Below are positions 7,436-15,400 of a DNA stretch of 17,095 bases, in pieces. The translations under genes and the position numbers were made by a program. Numbering within the stretch: the first letter of the stretch is position 1; each line of letters opens with the position of its first letter. The notes below the pieces were generated by a model that was not told where the DNA came from, ran no database searches, and saw nothing but the letters and a program-made list of their open reading frames with translations. The stretch is from Pseudomonadota bacterium (GTDB taxonomy: Bacteria > Pseudomonadota > Alphaproteobacteria > Rhizobiales > Xanthobacteraceae): NCBI GenBank assembly GCA_021779635.1, contig JAJYAH010000055.1, forward strand, positions 1 to 17,095, written 5' to 3'.

Positions 7436-7507
7436 ATGACGGCTTACCTGATATCCCTTTCCCTGGCGGGTCTGATCGCGATCGCGGTATGGGAGGCGTT
7501 CGCGTGA
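7436..7507 (+). CDS. 23-residue membrane peptide
   Basis: This is a very short frame, but it has a good ribosome-binding site (GAAGAGG at 7424-7430, five bases before the ATG at 7436). The product begins MTAYLISLSLAGLIAIAV and is almost entirely one hydrophobic helix, ending with an acidic residue and Phe-Ala. It resembles single-helix accessory peptides that sit beside larger membrane complexes, but I cannot match it to a known one. Its TGA overlaps a GTG (GTGA at 7504-7507) that opens another mini-frame. The support is ribosome-binding site plus composition. Confidence 0.45.
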   Translation: MTAYLISLSLAGLIAIAVWEAFA

Positions 7508-7657
7508 GCGCAAAAAAATCATTGCGTTCGTTCCACGGCCCAATCGCAAGCGAGAGCCCATGAATATTTGGCCGGCGGCGGTTCGCCCATGGATCACGCC
7601 GACACGGCGCCGTGCGAATATCTTCCATCCTTCGATCTGCCGGGCATGACTTGAAAA

Positions 7658-7825
7658 ATGGCTAAGACCGTCACTGAGCTGCGCGCGGATTTTCAACACT
7701 TGAGGCGCTGGCGCAAGAGCGTCGAACAGGCTCAGAGCTTTACCTTCAAGGCCATGATCACAATTATCGTCACAGGTTTCGTCGGGGCAGTATGGCTCGG
7801 CGTCAAGGTCATGCTCGGTAAATGA
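7658..7825 (+). CDS. Small single-pass membrane protein (55 residues)
   Basis: The ATG at 7658 opens a 55-residue frame. A charged, probably helical N-terminus (MAKTVTELRADFQHLRRWRK, then SVEQAQ) is followed by one transmembrane helix (MITIIVTGFVGAVWLGVKV) and a short basic end. This layout is seen in small phage-type and conserved hypothetical membrane proteins of alphaproteobacteria; no function can be assigned. The TGA at 7823-7825 overlaps the ATG of the next frame (ATGA at 7822-7825), suggesting translational coupling. The ribosome-binding site is weak. Confidence 0.55.
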   Translation: MAKTVTELRADFQHLRRWRKSVEQAQSFTFKAMITIIVTGFVGAVWLGVKVMLGK

Positions 7826-8001
7826 TCCACGCCATTTGGTTGCGCCAATTCTGGTATCGTTTCCCGAACGCACTGTTCCCTGCGCGGCGGTCAGGAGAGC
7901 TGTCGGTCAATATTGTGAGGCGGCTGTGGAGGGCGCGCGCCAAGGGCAACAAGGATATCGAGTTGGCGAAGCGATGCCTCGGACAGGCGCCAGTGTTTTG
8001 A
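7822..8001 (+). CDS. Hypothetical 59-residue basic protein, overlapping the preceding gene
   Basis: This frame starts in an ATGA overlap with the 55-residue membrane protein and ends at the TGA at 7999-8001. The product is Trp/Arg-rich at the start (MIHAIWLRQFWYRFPNALFP), with basic middle (RRLWRARAKGN) and one cysteine near the end. I recognise no family. Overlap coupling with the upstream frame and clean codon use favour a real gene. It is easily missed because it is under 60 codons. The MBOAT gene starts 68 bases downstream, so all could share a transcript. Confidence 0.45.
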   Translation: MIHAIWLRQFWYRFPNALFPARRSGELSVNIVRRLWRARAKGNKDIELAKRCLGQAPVF

Positions 8002-8068
8002 CACTTGGTTCAGGCTGTACCCGATCAGGCTGCGGTGTTAGATTCCGGCCGATCACCCCAGGGGCGGC

Positions 8069-9433
8069 ATGACTTTCACATCGTGGCAATTCGGCGCATT
8101 CGTTGCGATCGTATTTGGGGTATATTATCTCCCGCCGCTTAAATCGCTTCAAGTCCAGTTACTCGTTGTCGCGAGCCTGTTCTTTTATGGTTACGGCCAG
8201 CCCGAACTTCTGCCGCTCCTCGCCGTCGCGGTTTTGGGAACCTATCTGTTTTTGATCCTGGCTTTCCGGAATCGCGCGTTGTGGTTGCCGATGGGCATCG
8301 CCTTCAATCTGGCACTGCTGGCGTTCTTCAAGTACAAATTTCTGTTCATTGGGCCGCCGTCGCCTACCATGTCTGGCCTTGCGCCGATCGATTTTCTCTT
8401 GCAATTGCCGCTGCCGATCGGGATTTCGTTTTTCGTTTTCCACAACATCAGCTTGCTGGTCGATCTAACCGGGAAGCGGAGGCAGCCACCGGATCTCAAG
8501 AGCGTCTTTCTCTATATCATATTCTTTCCGCAGCTCGTTTCGGGGCCGATCACACGCGCCGAAATGTTCATGCCGCAGATCCAGCCGAAATATTTTGAGG
8601 ATATTCCGTTCGTCGACGCCGCGAAATGGATATTGACGGGGTTCTTCTTCAAACTCTACGTCGCGAACAACCTCAATGAGATGACATCCTATATGGATTT
8701 CCCTCTGTACGAGACGCTACGGACACAGGACCGGTGGCTGCTCGTGTTCCTGTACAGCTACCAGATTTACGCCGACTTCTTCGGCTATTCGGCGATCGCG
8801 ATAGGTCTTGCGCTGCTGTTTGGCTATCGGCTTCCGATAAATTTCAATCTTCCATATGTTTCTGTGTCGTTTTCCGAATTCTGGACGCGTTGGCACATCT
8901 CGCTGTCAAGCTGGCTGCGGACCTATCTTTACGTTCCTCTTGGCGGCAATCGTCGTGGGGCATTCAGAACGTATCTGAATTTGATGATCGTGATGGGGCT
9001 TGGTGGTCTTTGGCACGGCGCCGGCCTTGGCTACCTGTTGTGGGGAATGTTGCATGGTGCTCTGCTCGTGATCGAGCGGCCGTTCCTGGCGCGCCTGGCC
9101 GCGATCGACTCGGCTGTTTTTCGCGCGGCGCGGATAGGTTTTGTGTTTTTATGTGTCACCATGCTCTGGATATTCTTCAAGCTGCCGAACTTCGATCATG
9201 CGGTCAGCTATTTGTCGGGCATGTTCACGTCCGGTGCGAATCCCAATCCGCCGAAGCTGTTTTATGACCTGGCATTGCTCTATTCGCTACCCGTCATGAT
9301 CCAGCATCTTGTTTCGCGCTCGCGGTTCAAGCAAACGCTTGGCGGCGTGGAACCATATCTGTACGGTTTGATGGCCGCGCTGATGTATCTGGAGGCCGGT
9401 CCGGAAACCTCGTTCATCTATTTTCAGTTCTGA
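8069..9433 (+). CDS. MBOAT family membrane O-acyltransferase (AlgI/DltB type)
   Basis: A polytopic inner-membrane O-acyltransferase of 454 residues. It likely moves acyl groups from a cytoplasmic donor across the membrane onto a secreted or cell-surface polysaccharide. Family blocks are clear: GISFFVFHNISLLVDL, the PQLVSGPITRAEMFMPQ block, FSEFWTRWHISLSSWLRTYL followed by YVPLGGNRRG, and GGLWHGAG...WGMLHG. The last two carry the conserved histidines His316 and His329, which are candidates for the active-site pair. Length matches AlgI-like proteins. The SGNH-like gene begins eight bases after the stop, so the two are almost certainly cotranscribed and work together, as AlgI does with AlgJ/AlgX-type proteins. 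The polymer acylated is unknown; no glycosyltransferases are in the window. Confidence 0.9.
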   Translation: MTFTSWQFGAFVAIVFGVYYLPPLKSLQVQLLVVASLFFYGYGQPELLPLLAVAVLGTYLFLILAFRNRALWLPMGIAFNLALLAFFKYKFLFIGPPSPTMSGLAPIDFLLQLPLPIGISFFVFHNISLLVDLTGKRRQPPDLKSVFLYIIFFPQLVSGPITRAEMFMPQIQPKYFEDIPFVDAAKWILTGFFFKLYVANNLNEMTSYMDFPLYETLRTQDRWLLVFLYSYQIYADFFGYSAIAIGLALLFGYRLPINFNLPYVSVSFSEFWTRWHISLSSWLRTYLYVPLGGNRRGAFRTYLNLMIVMGLGGLWHGAGLGYLLWGMLHGALLVIERPFLARLAAIDSAVFRAARIGFVFLCVTMLWIFFKLPNFDHAVSYLSGMFTSGANPNPPKLFYDLALLYSLPVMIQHLVSRSRFKQTLGGVEPYLYGLMAALMYLEAGPETSFIYFQF

Positions 9434-9441
9434 GTGCGAGC

Positions 9442-10329
9442 ATGCAACCGACGCCCGCCGCTCACTGGTTCGCGAAATGTGGCTTTAGCGCGGGATTGCT
9501 GCTGCTTGCCTGCGGAGTTGCTACCGCCTGGTTCGGTAACGCGCTGCAACTGCCGTCGACCACGACCCGCGACGGCACGCTGATCACGCTGAACCGGTAT
9601 GTCAGAGAGCCGATTCCCGATGTGGTTCTAGTGGGCAGTTCGCTTACTTTCCGGCTCAAGGAGGAATATTTCACGACGCCTCGCTTACGAAACCTGGCGC
9701 TTGCGGGCGGTTCTCCCGTCACGGGGCTGGAGGTCGTCGCGAGCCAGCCGCGCCTTCCCAAGGTCATTTTAGTCGAAGCGAACGTGTTATCGAGGCCGAC
9801 AGATACTGCTTTGGTCGCCAAATATTCCAGTCCCGACAATGGCCGGCCGCTGTTTTTTCGACCAATCAGAACCGCTGTCGCGGCCTACGAAAATCGGCTT
9901 CATGCGCCGCTCAACCATGCTCAGGTTGCCAGCTCGCTGTACCAGTTGCTCAAGCAGCCTCCCAGCGATTTCGATAATCGCATCTATGTGGATCGCGCAC
10001 TGGAGCAGTGGAATGCGGAAGATCCGACCGCTGCCGTTCAGACGAGCGTCTTGAGAATGGAGGAGTTGATTCCGGCGATCGAGCGGAGGGGCGCGCGCGT
10101 GCTGCTTTTTGAACTACCCTGTTCGGCGCAGCTTGAAGGATCCCGGTCGGCAGAAATCACTCGCAAGATCGTTCACACTGCGTTTCCCGATCCGGGCCGA
10201 TGGCTGCACATCGATTATACGAGGGGAGAGTTGCGCTGGGCCGACGGTGTTCATCTGGATGAGCGCTCGGCTGTGATCGTGACGGAATCGATTGATCAGG
10301 CTCTTTCATCCCTGCTCGGGCCTTCATGA
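9442..10329 (+). CDS. SGNH hydrolase-like protein, MBOAT partner
   Basis: A 295-residue protein with an N-terminal hydrophobic helix (residues about 12-31), so it is membrane-anchored with its main domain in the periplasm. VVLVGSSLTFR supplies a G-S-S block (Ser67 as likely nucleophile). WADGVHLD supplies the D-x-x-H dyad (Asp268, His271), the spacing expected of SGNH-fold esterases and acetyltransferases. The order and position next to an MBOAT gene match polysaccharide O-acetylation pairs, where the MBOAT protein exports the acyl group and the SGNH protein transfers it. Family assignment rests on motifs only. The intact GNAT gene converges from the other strand 56 bases downstream. Confidence 0.72.
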   Translation: MQPTPAAHWFAKCGFSAGLLLLACGVATAWFGNALQLPSTTTRDGTLITLNRYVREPIPDVVLVGSSLTFRLKEEYFTTPRLRNLALAGGSPVTGLEVVASQPRLPKVILVEANVLSRPTDTALVAKYSSPDNGRPLFFRPIRTAVAAYENRLHAPLNHAQVASSLYQLLKQPPSDFDNRIYVDRALEQWNAEDPTAAVQTSVLRMEELIPAIERRGARVLLFELPCSAQLEGSRSAEITRKIVHTAFPDPGRWLHIDYTRGELRWADGVHLDERSAVIVTESIDQALSSLLGPS

Positions 10330-10385
10330 ACTGGCGGCCTCGTACAGCCATGCGGCTTCCGCGGAAGGCGTCCAATTCGAACTGT

Positions 10386-10874
10386 CTAAGTGACCAGACG
10401 CTTTGACATCGGGTAGCCCGAAGTGGTGCCAAATTTGCCGTCCGCAGGTCCATCTTCAGAATACCCTCTGGCGAGGTAGAAGCGTCGCGCGGTTTCAGTA
10501 CTTTTGAGGATGCATCGCTGATTGCCTCGTTTGATCGCTCGGCGCTCGAGAGCGGCCAGCAGCGCCGTACTGACGCCACGAAATCTTGCATCGGGCGAAA
10601 CGTAATTGAGAATGATCTCGCCGGCGTCCGTGACACAACCCACCGCAAGAATTGCGCCATCCTCAACCGCGACAAGCAATGCGTTGCCGGGCCTGATCCA
10701 CGATTTGAATATTTCGGGCGTCTTGTTGCTCAGCCATCGTTCGAGAATGACCGCGTCCTTGTGGTGATCGGCGACACAAAGCTCCACGATCGACCGCCGC
10801 ATAACCTGGCAGGCGGCTAAGGCATCTTCCGGAACGGCATCTCGAACATTCATGGCGATATCACTTAACATCAT
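10386..10874 (-). CDS. GNAT family N-acetyltransferase
   Basis: A 162-residue cytoplasmic acetyl-CoA-dependent acetyltransferase. The fold is visible: MNVRDAVPEDALAACQVMRR (first strand and helix), LLVAVEDGAILAVGCV (central beta strands), LNYVSPDARFRGVSTALLAA (acetyl-CoA loop, a variant of the usual V-x-P-x-x-R/Q-x-x-G-x-G/A pattern with Gly-Val-Ser), and STETARRFYLARGYSEDG (C-terminal helix and Y-x-x-x-G-Y/F block). The substrate is unknown. The start may be the ATG at 10874 or the in-frame ATG at 10853, which removes seven residues; neither has a strong ribosome-binding site. It is divergent from a second, broken GNAT gene to its right. Confidence 0.85.
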   Translation of the reverse strand: MMLSDIAMNVRDAVPEDALAACQVMRRSIVELCVADHHKDAVILERWLSNKTPEIFKSWIRPGNALLVAVEDGAILAVGCVTDAGEIILNYVSPDARFRGVSTALLAALERRAIKRGNQRCILKSTETARRFYLARGYSEDGPADGKFGTTSGYPMSKRLVT

Positions 10875-10919
10875 TCATCAAGCCGGATCGGCCGACACTG
10901 GGTGCGGGACAGAAAATCG

Positions 10920-11400
10920 ATGCGATTCGTGAGTGCGGGCCTGAAGGCGCGGTCGATCTACAGGATTCGCGAAGTCGACGGGCAGGACGAGGACGTTGCG
11001 GACACCCTGGCAGACCTGCACCGCTTGACCTTCTTTGAGGGCGCGTCCATTCCCAAATTCGATCAAGGGCATTGGTGGCTTGTATTTTTCCAAGCTATTC
11101 CGGTTGCCTTTGCTGGCCTCGTTGCATCGACGCATGCCTGCAATTCCGGGTATTTTTCTCGCGTCGGGGTGACGAAAAAGCACTGCGGTAACGGCCTTCA
11201 GCTACGGCTGATGCGCGCGGCGGAAATACGAGCGAAAACGCAATGGATGGAACAGCCTGATGTCGGATACCACCGATAATCTGGCCTCCGCGAACAATTT
11301 TATTCGTGCCGGCTATCGGTTGTACCAACCGCGATATCCGTGGGGCTGGTCGAATACGCTGTATTGGCGAAAATTCATCGGATCTTCCAAGTCACGCTGA
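10920..11400 (+). pseudogene. GNAT family N-acetyltransferase, frameshifted
   Basis: The frame starting at the ATG at 10920 (or the GTG at 10902) encodes a GNAT-like protein as far as LQLRLMRAAEIRA. It then reads on as unrelated sequence to a stop at 11277-11279. In the next frame the protein resumes: cgcaatggatggaacagc gives RNGWNS, then LMSDTTDNLASANNFIRAGY and RLYQPRYPWGWSNTLYWRKF, ending at the TGA at 11398-11400. Removing one A from the AAAA at 11235-11238 joins the halves into one protein of about 160 residues with the typical GNAT C-terminal N-x-x-S-A-N-x-F/Y-x-x-x-G-Y/F block. Either the gene is a recent pseudogene or the base is a sequencing error. It is divergent from the intact GNAT gene. 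Confidence 0.75.
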
Positions 11401-11525
11401 AAGCCCGCTTGAGATTCACGGCGCCTCGGAACGCGGTCGAATTGCTTCGCTCCAACCCGAGGATGATCCGAGCATTTGAACCGGTCTCTGCCGGCGGTCT
11501 GTAGCATAAGCCCAACTCCGAACTC

Positions 11526-11559
11526 GCCCGGTGGCCGAATGGCCACCGGGCTTTTTTTT
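11526..11559 (+). terminator. Strong rho-independent terminator
   Basis: A perfect 11-bp stem, GCCCGGTGGCC (11526-11536) with GGCCACCGGGC (11541-11551) around a GAAT loop, is followed by eight T. Orientation is rightward. It lies 126 bases after the broken GNAT gene, which it may terminate. A weak promoter-like pair just upstream (TTGAAC 11476-11481, 17 bases, CTGTAG 11499-11504) leaves room for a short RNA of about 50 bases. Confidence 0.85.
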
Positions 11560-11629
11560 GTTTTTGGACGACAGACCTCTTCGGACGCGATCTGAAACGC
11601 GTGGAAGGCAAGACTCTGATTGTATCGGG

Positions 11630-11658
11630 TTGTCTCGGGCGTTCCGATATCCTATAGG
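11630..11658 (+). promoter_or_regulatory. Sigma70-like promoter of the 44-residue membrane peptide
   Basis: TTGTCT (11630-11635) and TATAGG (11653-11658) are separated by exactly 17 bases and lie just ahead of the small gene at 11677. Predicted transcription would begin near 11665, leaving a leader of only about 12 bases that still includes the CGGAG ribosome-binding site. This is pattern matching only. Confidence 0.4.
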
Positions 11659-11676
11659 ACGGCAACGGAGCATCAC

Positions 11677-11811
11677 ATGACGCTGTTGAACAAGGTTTTC
11701 ACGACCAGGACCCTGGTAAAGATCATCCTTGTGCTGACAGCCGTCTTGGCGATGAAGGCGGCAAGCCTTCACTATGATTTTAGCTGGGCCACGGCCTTGG
11801 CGGCGGAATAG
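11677..11811 (+). CDS. Small single-pass membrane protein (44 residues)
   Basis: The ATG at 11677 is preceded by CGGAG seven bases upstream, and the frame encodes 44 residues ending at a tag at 11809-11811. A short basic N-terminus (MTLLNKVFTTRTLVK) leads into one hydrophobic helix (IILVLTAVLAMKAASL). A short amphipathic end with HYDFSWATALAAE follows. It could be an unprocessed signal anchor or a tiny membrane peptide. I know no family. It has a plausible own promoter, follows a strong terminator, and converges with the DUF805-like gene, so it seems to be an independent transcription unit. Confidence 0.5.
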   Translation: MTLLNKVFTTRTLVKIILVLTAVLAMKAASLHYDFSWATALAAE

Positions 11812-11854
11812 TCAACCTCTGGCGGCACGCACTGACAGCGGATTTGAGCCATAT

Positions 11855-12127
11855 TTATTGGATCCGGCGTTGCCGCGCAGGCAGCCAAATCTCGACAAAT
11901 CCCCAGATCGAGAGCGCAAAGCCTGCAAGCGCCAGGATGTAATGCAGCCCCATCCCCGCGGCTCCTGCAAACCATGCACCTTTCGCCAGATGGCCGAGCA
12001 CTCCTGGCACCACATAGAACACAAGCAGCCACCACGCGCTTTTGCCGCGGTCATGCAGTCGCTCGGTGTGGAAAGCAAAGCCCCACAGCAGCCATGCGCC
12101 GAACATGAATTCGAACAACTCTTCCAT
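11855..12127 (-). CDS. DUF805-like small membrane protein
   Basis: A 90-residue membrane protein starting at the ATG at 12127. The segment ERLHDRGKSAWWLLVFYVVP matches the R-L-H-D-x-G-K/R-S-x-W-W-L-L signature that I associate with DUF805 proteins. Further hydrophobic helices follow, including HYILALAGFALSIWGFVEIW, and a basic end. It is shorter than usual: the family's N-terminal G-R-I-x-R-x-x-F/Y-W segment is missing, and upstream in-frame sequence to 12202 does not restore it, so the gene may be truncated or divergent. Biochemical function of the family is unknown; genomic contexts often suggest envelope roles. Confidence 0.6.
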   Translation of the reverse strand: MEELFEFMFGAWLLWGFAFHTERLHDRGKSAWWLLVFYVVPGVLGHLAKGAWFAGAAGMGLHYILALAGFALSIWGFVEIWLPARQRRIQ

Positions 12128-12198
12128 GGCATTCCGGCAAGCAAATGCGCCGACAAGGCCGGCGCACAGGCGTGTGTCGTGATGAAACGGCGAGGGGT

Positions 12199-12431
12199 TC
12201 AAGCCCCAAGCATTCGGGCGGCGTGATATCCGCGTCGAGCCCTGTCGGGGTCGCCGACGAGGCGCTCGTACATCTTATGGATGTACTTCTTAAAATCGAC
12301 TACCCCGCCTTGAGTAGACTCATCTAAAATTTTCTTCCATTCATTACGATCGCCAAAACGTGGTCGTAAAGCTTGCCTTGCTCGAGCCTTCGTCGGCTGC
12401 CATAGACGGCTCCAAACGCTTGTTCCGTCAC
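12199..12431 (-). pseudogene. Probable frameshifted small gene (unrecognised)
   Basis: Two minus-strand frames join naturally. From a GTG at 12431 one frame reads MTEQAFGAVYGSRRRLEQGK then LYDHVLAIVMN before a stop at 12324-12326. The neighbouring frame continues EWKKILDESTQGG, VVDFKKYIHKMYERLVGD and ends PDRARRGYHAARMLGA at the TGA at 12199-12201. A loss of one or four bases near the aatgaatgg at about 12341-12349 would explain the break. Base composition is visibly more A/T-rich than the flanking genes. I cannot name the family. The alternative is that only chance open frames are seen here, so this is tentative. Confidence 0.33.
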
Positions 12432-12460
12432 GATCTTTCGCTAATCTGAGCCGGGTGGGT

Positions 12461-12466
12461 GGAGGA
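12461..12466 (+). promoter_or_regulatory. Ribosome-binding site of the cyclase-ATPase gene
   Basis: GGAGGA lies eight bases before the GTG at 12475 and decides this start. No upstream in-frame start is better placed, and the GTG begins exactly at the first cysteine pair of a zinc ribbon. Confidence 0.7.
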
Positions 12467-12474
12467 AGCCGAGG

Positions 12475-15400
12475 GTGTCTTGTCAGGTGTGTCTATCGAC
12501 ACTGAAGGCGGGCGATTTGTATTGCCCGTCCTGCGGAGCGGTTGTCCCGGAACATCTCGCCAAGCCGCAGGTCGCGGAAGTTCGCGACCGTATTGCCGGC
12601 GAGCGGAAGTACCTGACCGTCCTTTGCGCCGATCTGCAACGCTCAACTGATTTGATCTCCGAACTGGACCCCGAGGCCGCAATTTCGCGATTGGAGCCGG
12701 CGCTGATTGCCATGCGAACTGCGGTTCGCCGCAACCGGGGAATCGTCAGTAAGGAAGGTGGCGACGGGCTTATCGCGCTTTTCGGCGCCCCCCATGCCGA
12801 CGATAACCATGCGGTTCTGGCGTGTCACGCCGCGGTCGAACTGGTTCGCCGCATCAAGCTTCTGGGCGATCCGGCGATACGGGTGCGAGTCGGCGTTCAT
12901 TCGGGATACGTCGTCGCCCATGTCATCGAGGCCGACTTCTCCTCCATCTATGAAGCCGGCGGCCCGGCGGTCCATCTGGTCAAGCGGATCGAGGGTGCCG
13001 CGCAGGCCGGACAAATCCTGGTGTCGGAGTCCTGCCAAAATCTGTCCGCGGGGCTCGTGACCTTCAACGCTCTGCCGCCAAAGCGACTGGAGGGATTTTC
13101 CGCGCCCGTTCCCTGCTACGAGTTGCTCGAGATTAGCGGACTTACGCGCTGGCGGGCTCGCTCAACCAAGGGCCTTTCCGCGTTCGTCGGCCGCGCGGAA
13201 GAGATGTCCCTGCTGGAGCGGGCGGCGCGGGATGTAGGTTCTTTTGGACAGATTATCGCGCTGGTGGGCACGGCGGGGATCGGAAAATCCCGGATGGCTC
13301 ACGAATTCGTCGGCGGGTTGCGGGAGAAGGACTGGCAGATCCTGGAAGCGGAGGGCAACCCGCTGGAGCAGGCCGTCCCGTTCGCCTTGCTGAAGAAGTT
13401 GCTTCAGCGCGCGCTGCAGATGGGCAATATTGCGCCCACAAGCGTATCTGAATCGCCTGAAGGCCTCGCTCCTGCACATTCCGATCTTTGGCCTGCTGCC
13501 CTTCGCGCTGTTCTCGACCAGCCCGTCAACGATCCCCGCTGGAACGAACTGGAACCGTTGCTGCGGCGGCGGACCATTATCGATGCCGTGCGCCATACGA
13601 TCGAAAAGGTGATCGCGGCGCAGCCGACGATATTGCTTCTGGAGGATCTTCACTGGATCGACGGACAAAGCGAGACCGCGATCGAGGCGTTGATGTCTCT
13701 CGCGGCGGGCCACCCGCTGCTGGTGCTGCTGACATGGAGGACGGAGGATACGCCGGGATGTCTGGCGCGGCTGGACGTGCGCAGAATATGGCTTCGGTCC
13801 CTCGATATCCCGTCGGCGAATGCGCTGCTTGACGGTTTGCTTGGGACGGCACCGGAACTCGATGCGCTCAAGGCCCATGTGCTCCGGCACACCGGTCAGG
13901 TCCCGCTTTTCATCGAAGAGGTTGCGCGGCAACTCGTCAATCGGGGGATCCTCAAGGGTGACGCGGGCCGGTTTGCCGCGAAAGCGCCCTGGGATGCGCT
14001 GGAAATTCCTCCAACCGTGCAAGGCGTGATCGCCTCCCGAATCGATCGCCTGGCGAAAGAAGACAAGGCCCTTCTCCAACTCGCAGCTGTGGTCGGACCG
14101 CGCGTTTCAACGCGCTTGCTGGGAGCGGTCACCGGGATGCCGGCCGCGCAATTACAGAGCCGCCTTTGGTCGCTGGAAATTCTGGACTTTCTGGTCGAGT
14201 CGCGATGGCTTGCCTCCCCGGAACACGAATTTGCCCACGATCTCATTCGCGAGGTCGCCTATGATTCGATCCTTCGCTCGCAGCGCGAACAGTTGCATCG
14301 CCAGATATTGACGGCTCTGGAGGCGGGCTGCGCCGGACGTGAGGAGGAGGTTGCGGAGGCGCTTTGTCATCACGCGGTCAAGGCCCAGGACTGGCCCAAA
14401 GCGGATCATTACGGACAACTGGCCGCGCGAAAGGCATTGACCAGATCGGCGTTTCGGGATGCCACCGAATATTTCCAGATTGCGATGGATGCGGTGGAAA
14501 AGCTGCCAGCCTCGATAAGGCGCGAGCAACGTGCGATCGACCTGCGTATCGAGGCTCGAATGGCGTTTTCTCCGTTCGGAAGAACGGCCGAATGGCTTGA
14601 ATTGTGTCTCGACGCGGAAGCACGCTCCGAGAAGATCGGAGATGAGTCGAGACGGCTTGCTTCCGTTGCCGTCAGGGCGGCGGCGCTCAATTTCTATGGA
14701 ATACCCTATGAGGCCATCACCGCGGGGGAACAGGCCGTTGCCTTGGCCGACCGGCTCGCAGACGCGACCTGGCTGGGTTTCGCCGAGTATGGCCTTGGTC
14801 AGGCCTACTTCCTCGCGGGCCGATATAGGGAGGCAGAACATCGCTTGAATCAGGCGAGTGCGCGATTTGCGAATGCGCCCGCAAACGTCCCGCCGGGGAC
14901 AACAGGATCGAGCCTGCTCGTTCTCTGTTGCATGATGAAGGCTGTTATCTCCGCATCGGTTGGAGATTTCGATCAATCCGAGCGCTACTCCATACAGGCA
15001 ACCGATCTCGCAGAAGAGAGTGGCTTGTCATATGATTTGATAGCCGCTGACTACAGTCGCGGCCTTGTGCAGACCTTGCAAGGCAATCTTGAGGAGGCAG
15101 AAGGCGCCCTCGCCGAAGCCGCGTCCCTTTCGCGGGAGAACGAAGTCCGACTGTTTCTTCCGCTCGTGCTTTGCGGACTTGGGAATCTTTATTTGCAGAC
15201 GGGGCGTCCGGCGGAAGCAAAAGACATCCTGTTTGAGGCGAAAGACGAAGCAGAAGCGCTTGGACACGCCACCAGCAGCTTGCTAGCATCGGTGTATCTG
15301 GCTTCCGCTCATGCACATCTTGGAGATCCAACCCGCGGGTTGGAAATCGCGCGTGCCTGCCAGGCTGGGGCAAAACAGAAGGGCTATCAAGCCATCGAAG

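Noticed and set aside
12489..12502. Inverted repeat GTGTC-TATC-GACAC just inside the cyclase gene
   Set aside because: Five-base arms inside coding sequence are common by chance, and it does not match the Crp-type operator.
13162..14976. Long minus-strand frames opposite the cyclase-ATPase gene
   Set aside because: They mirror the codon structure of the real gene and show no domain-like sequence.
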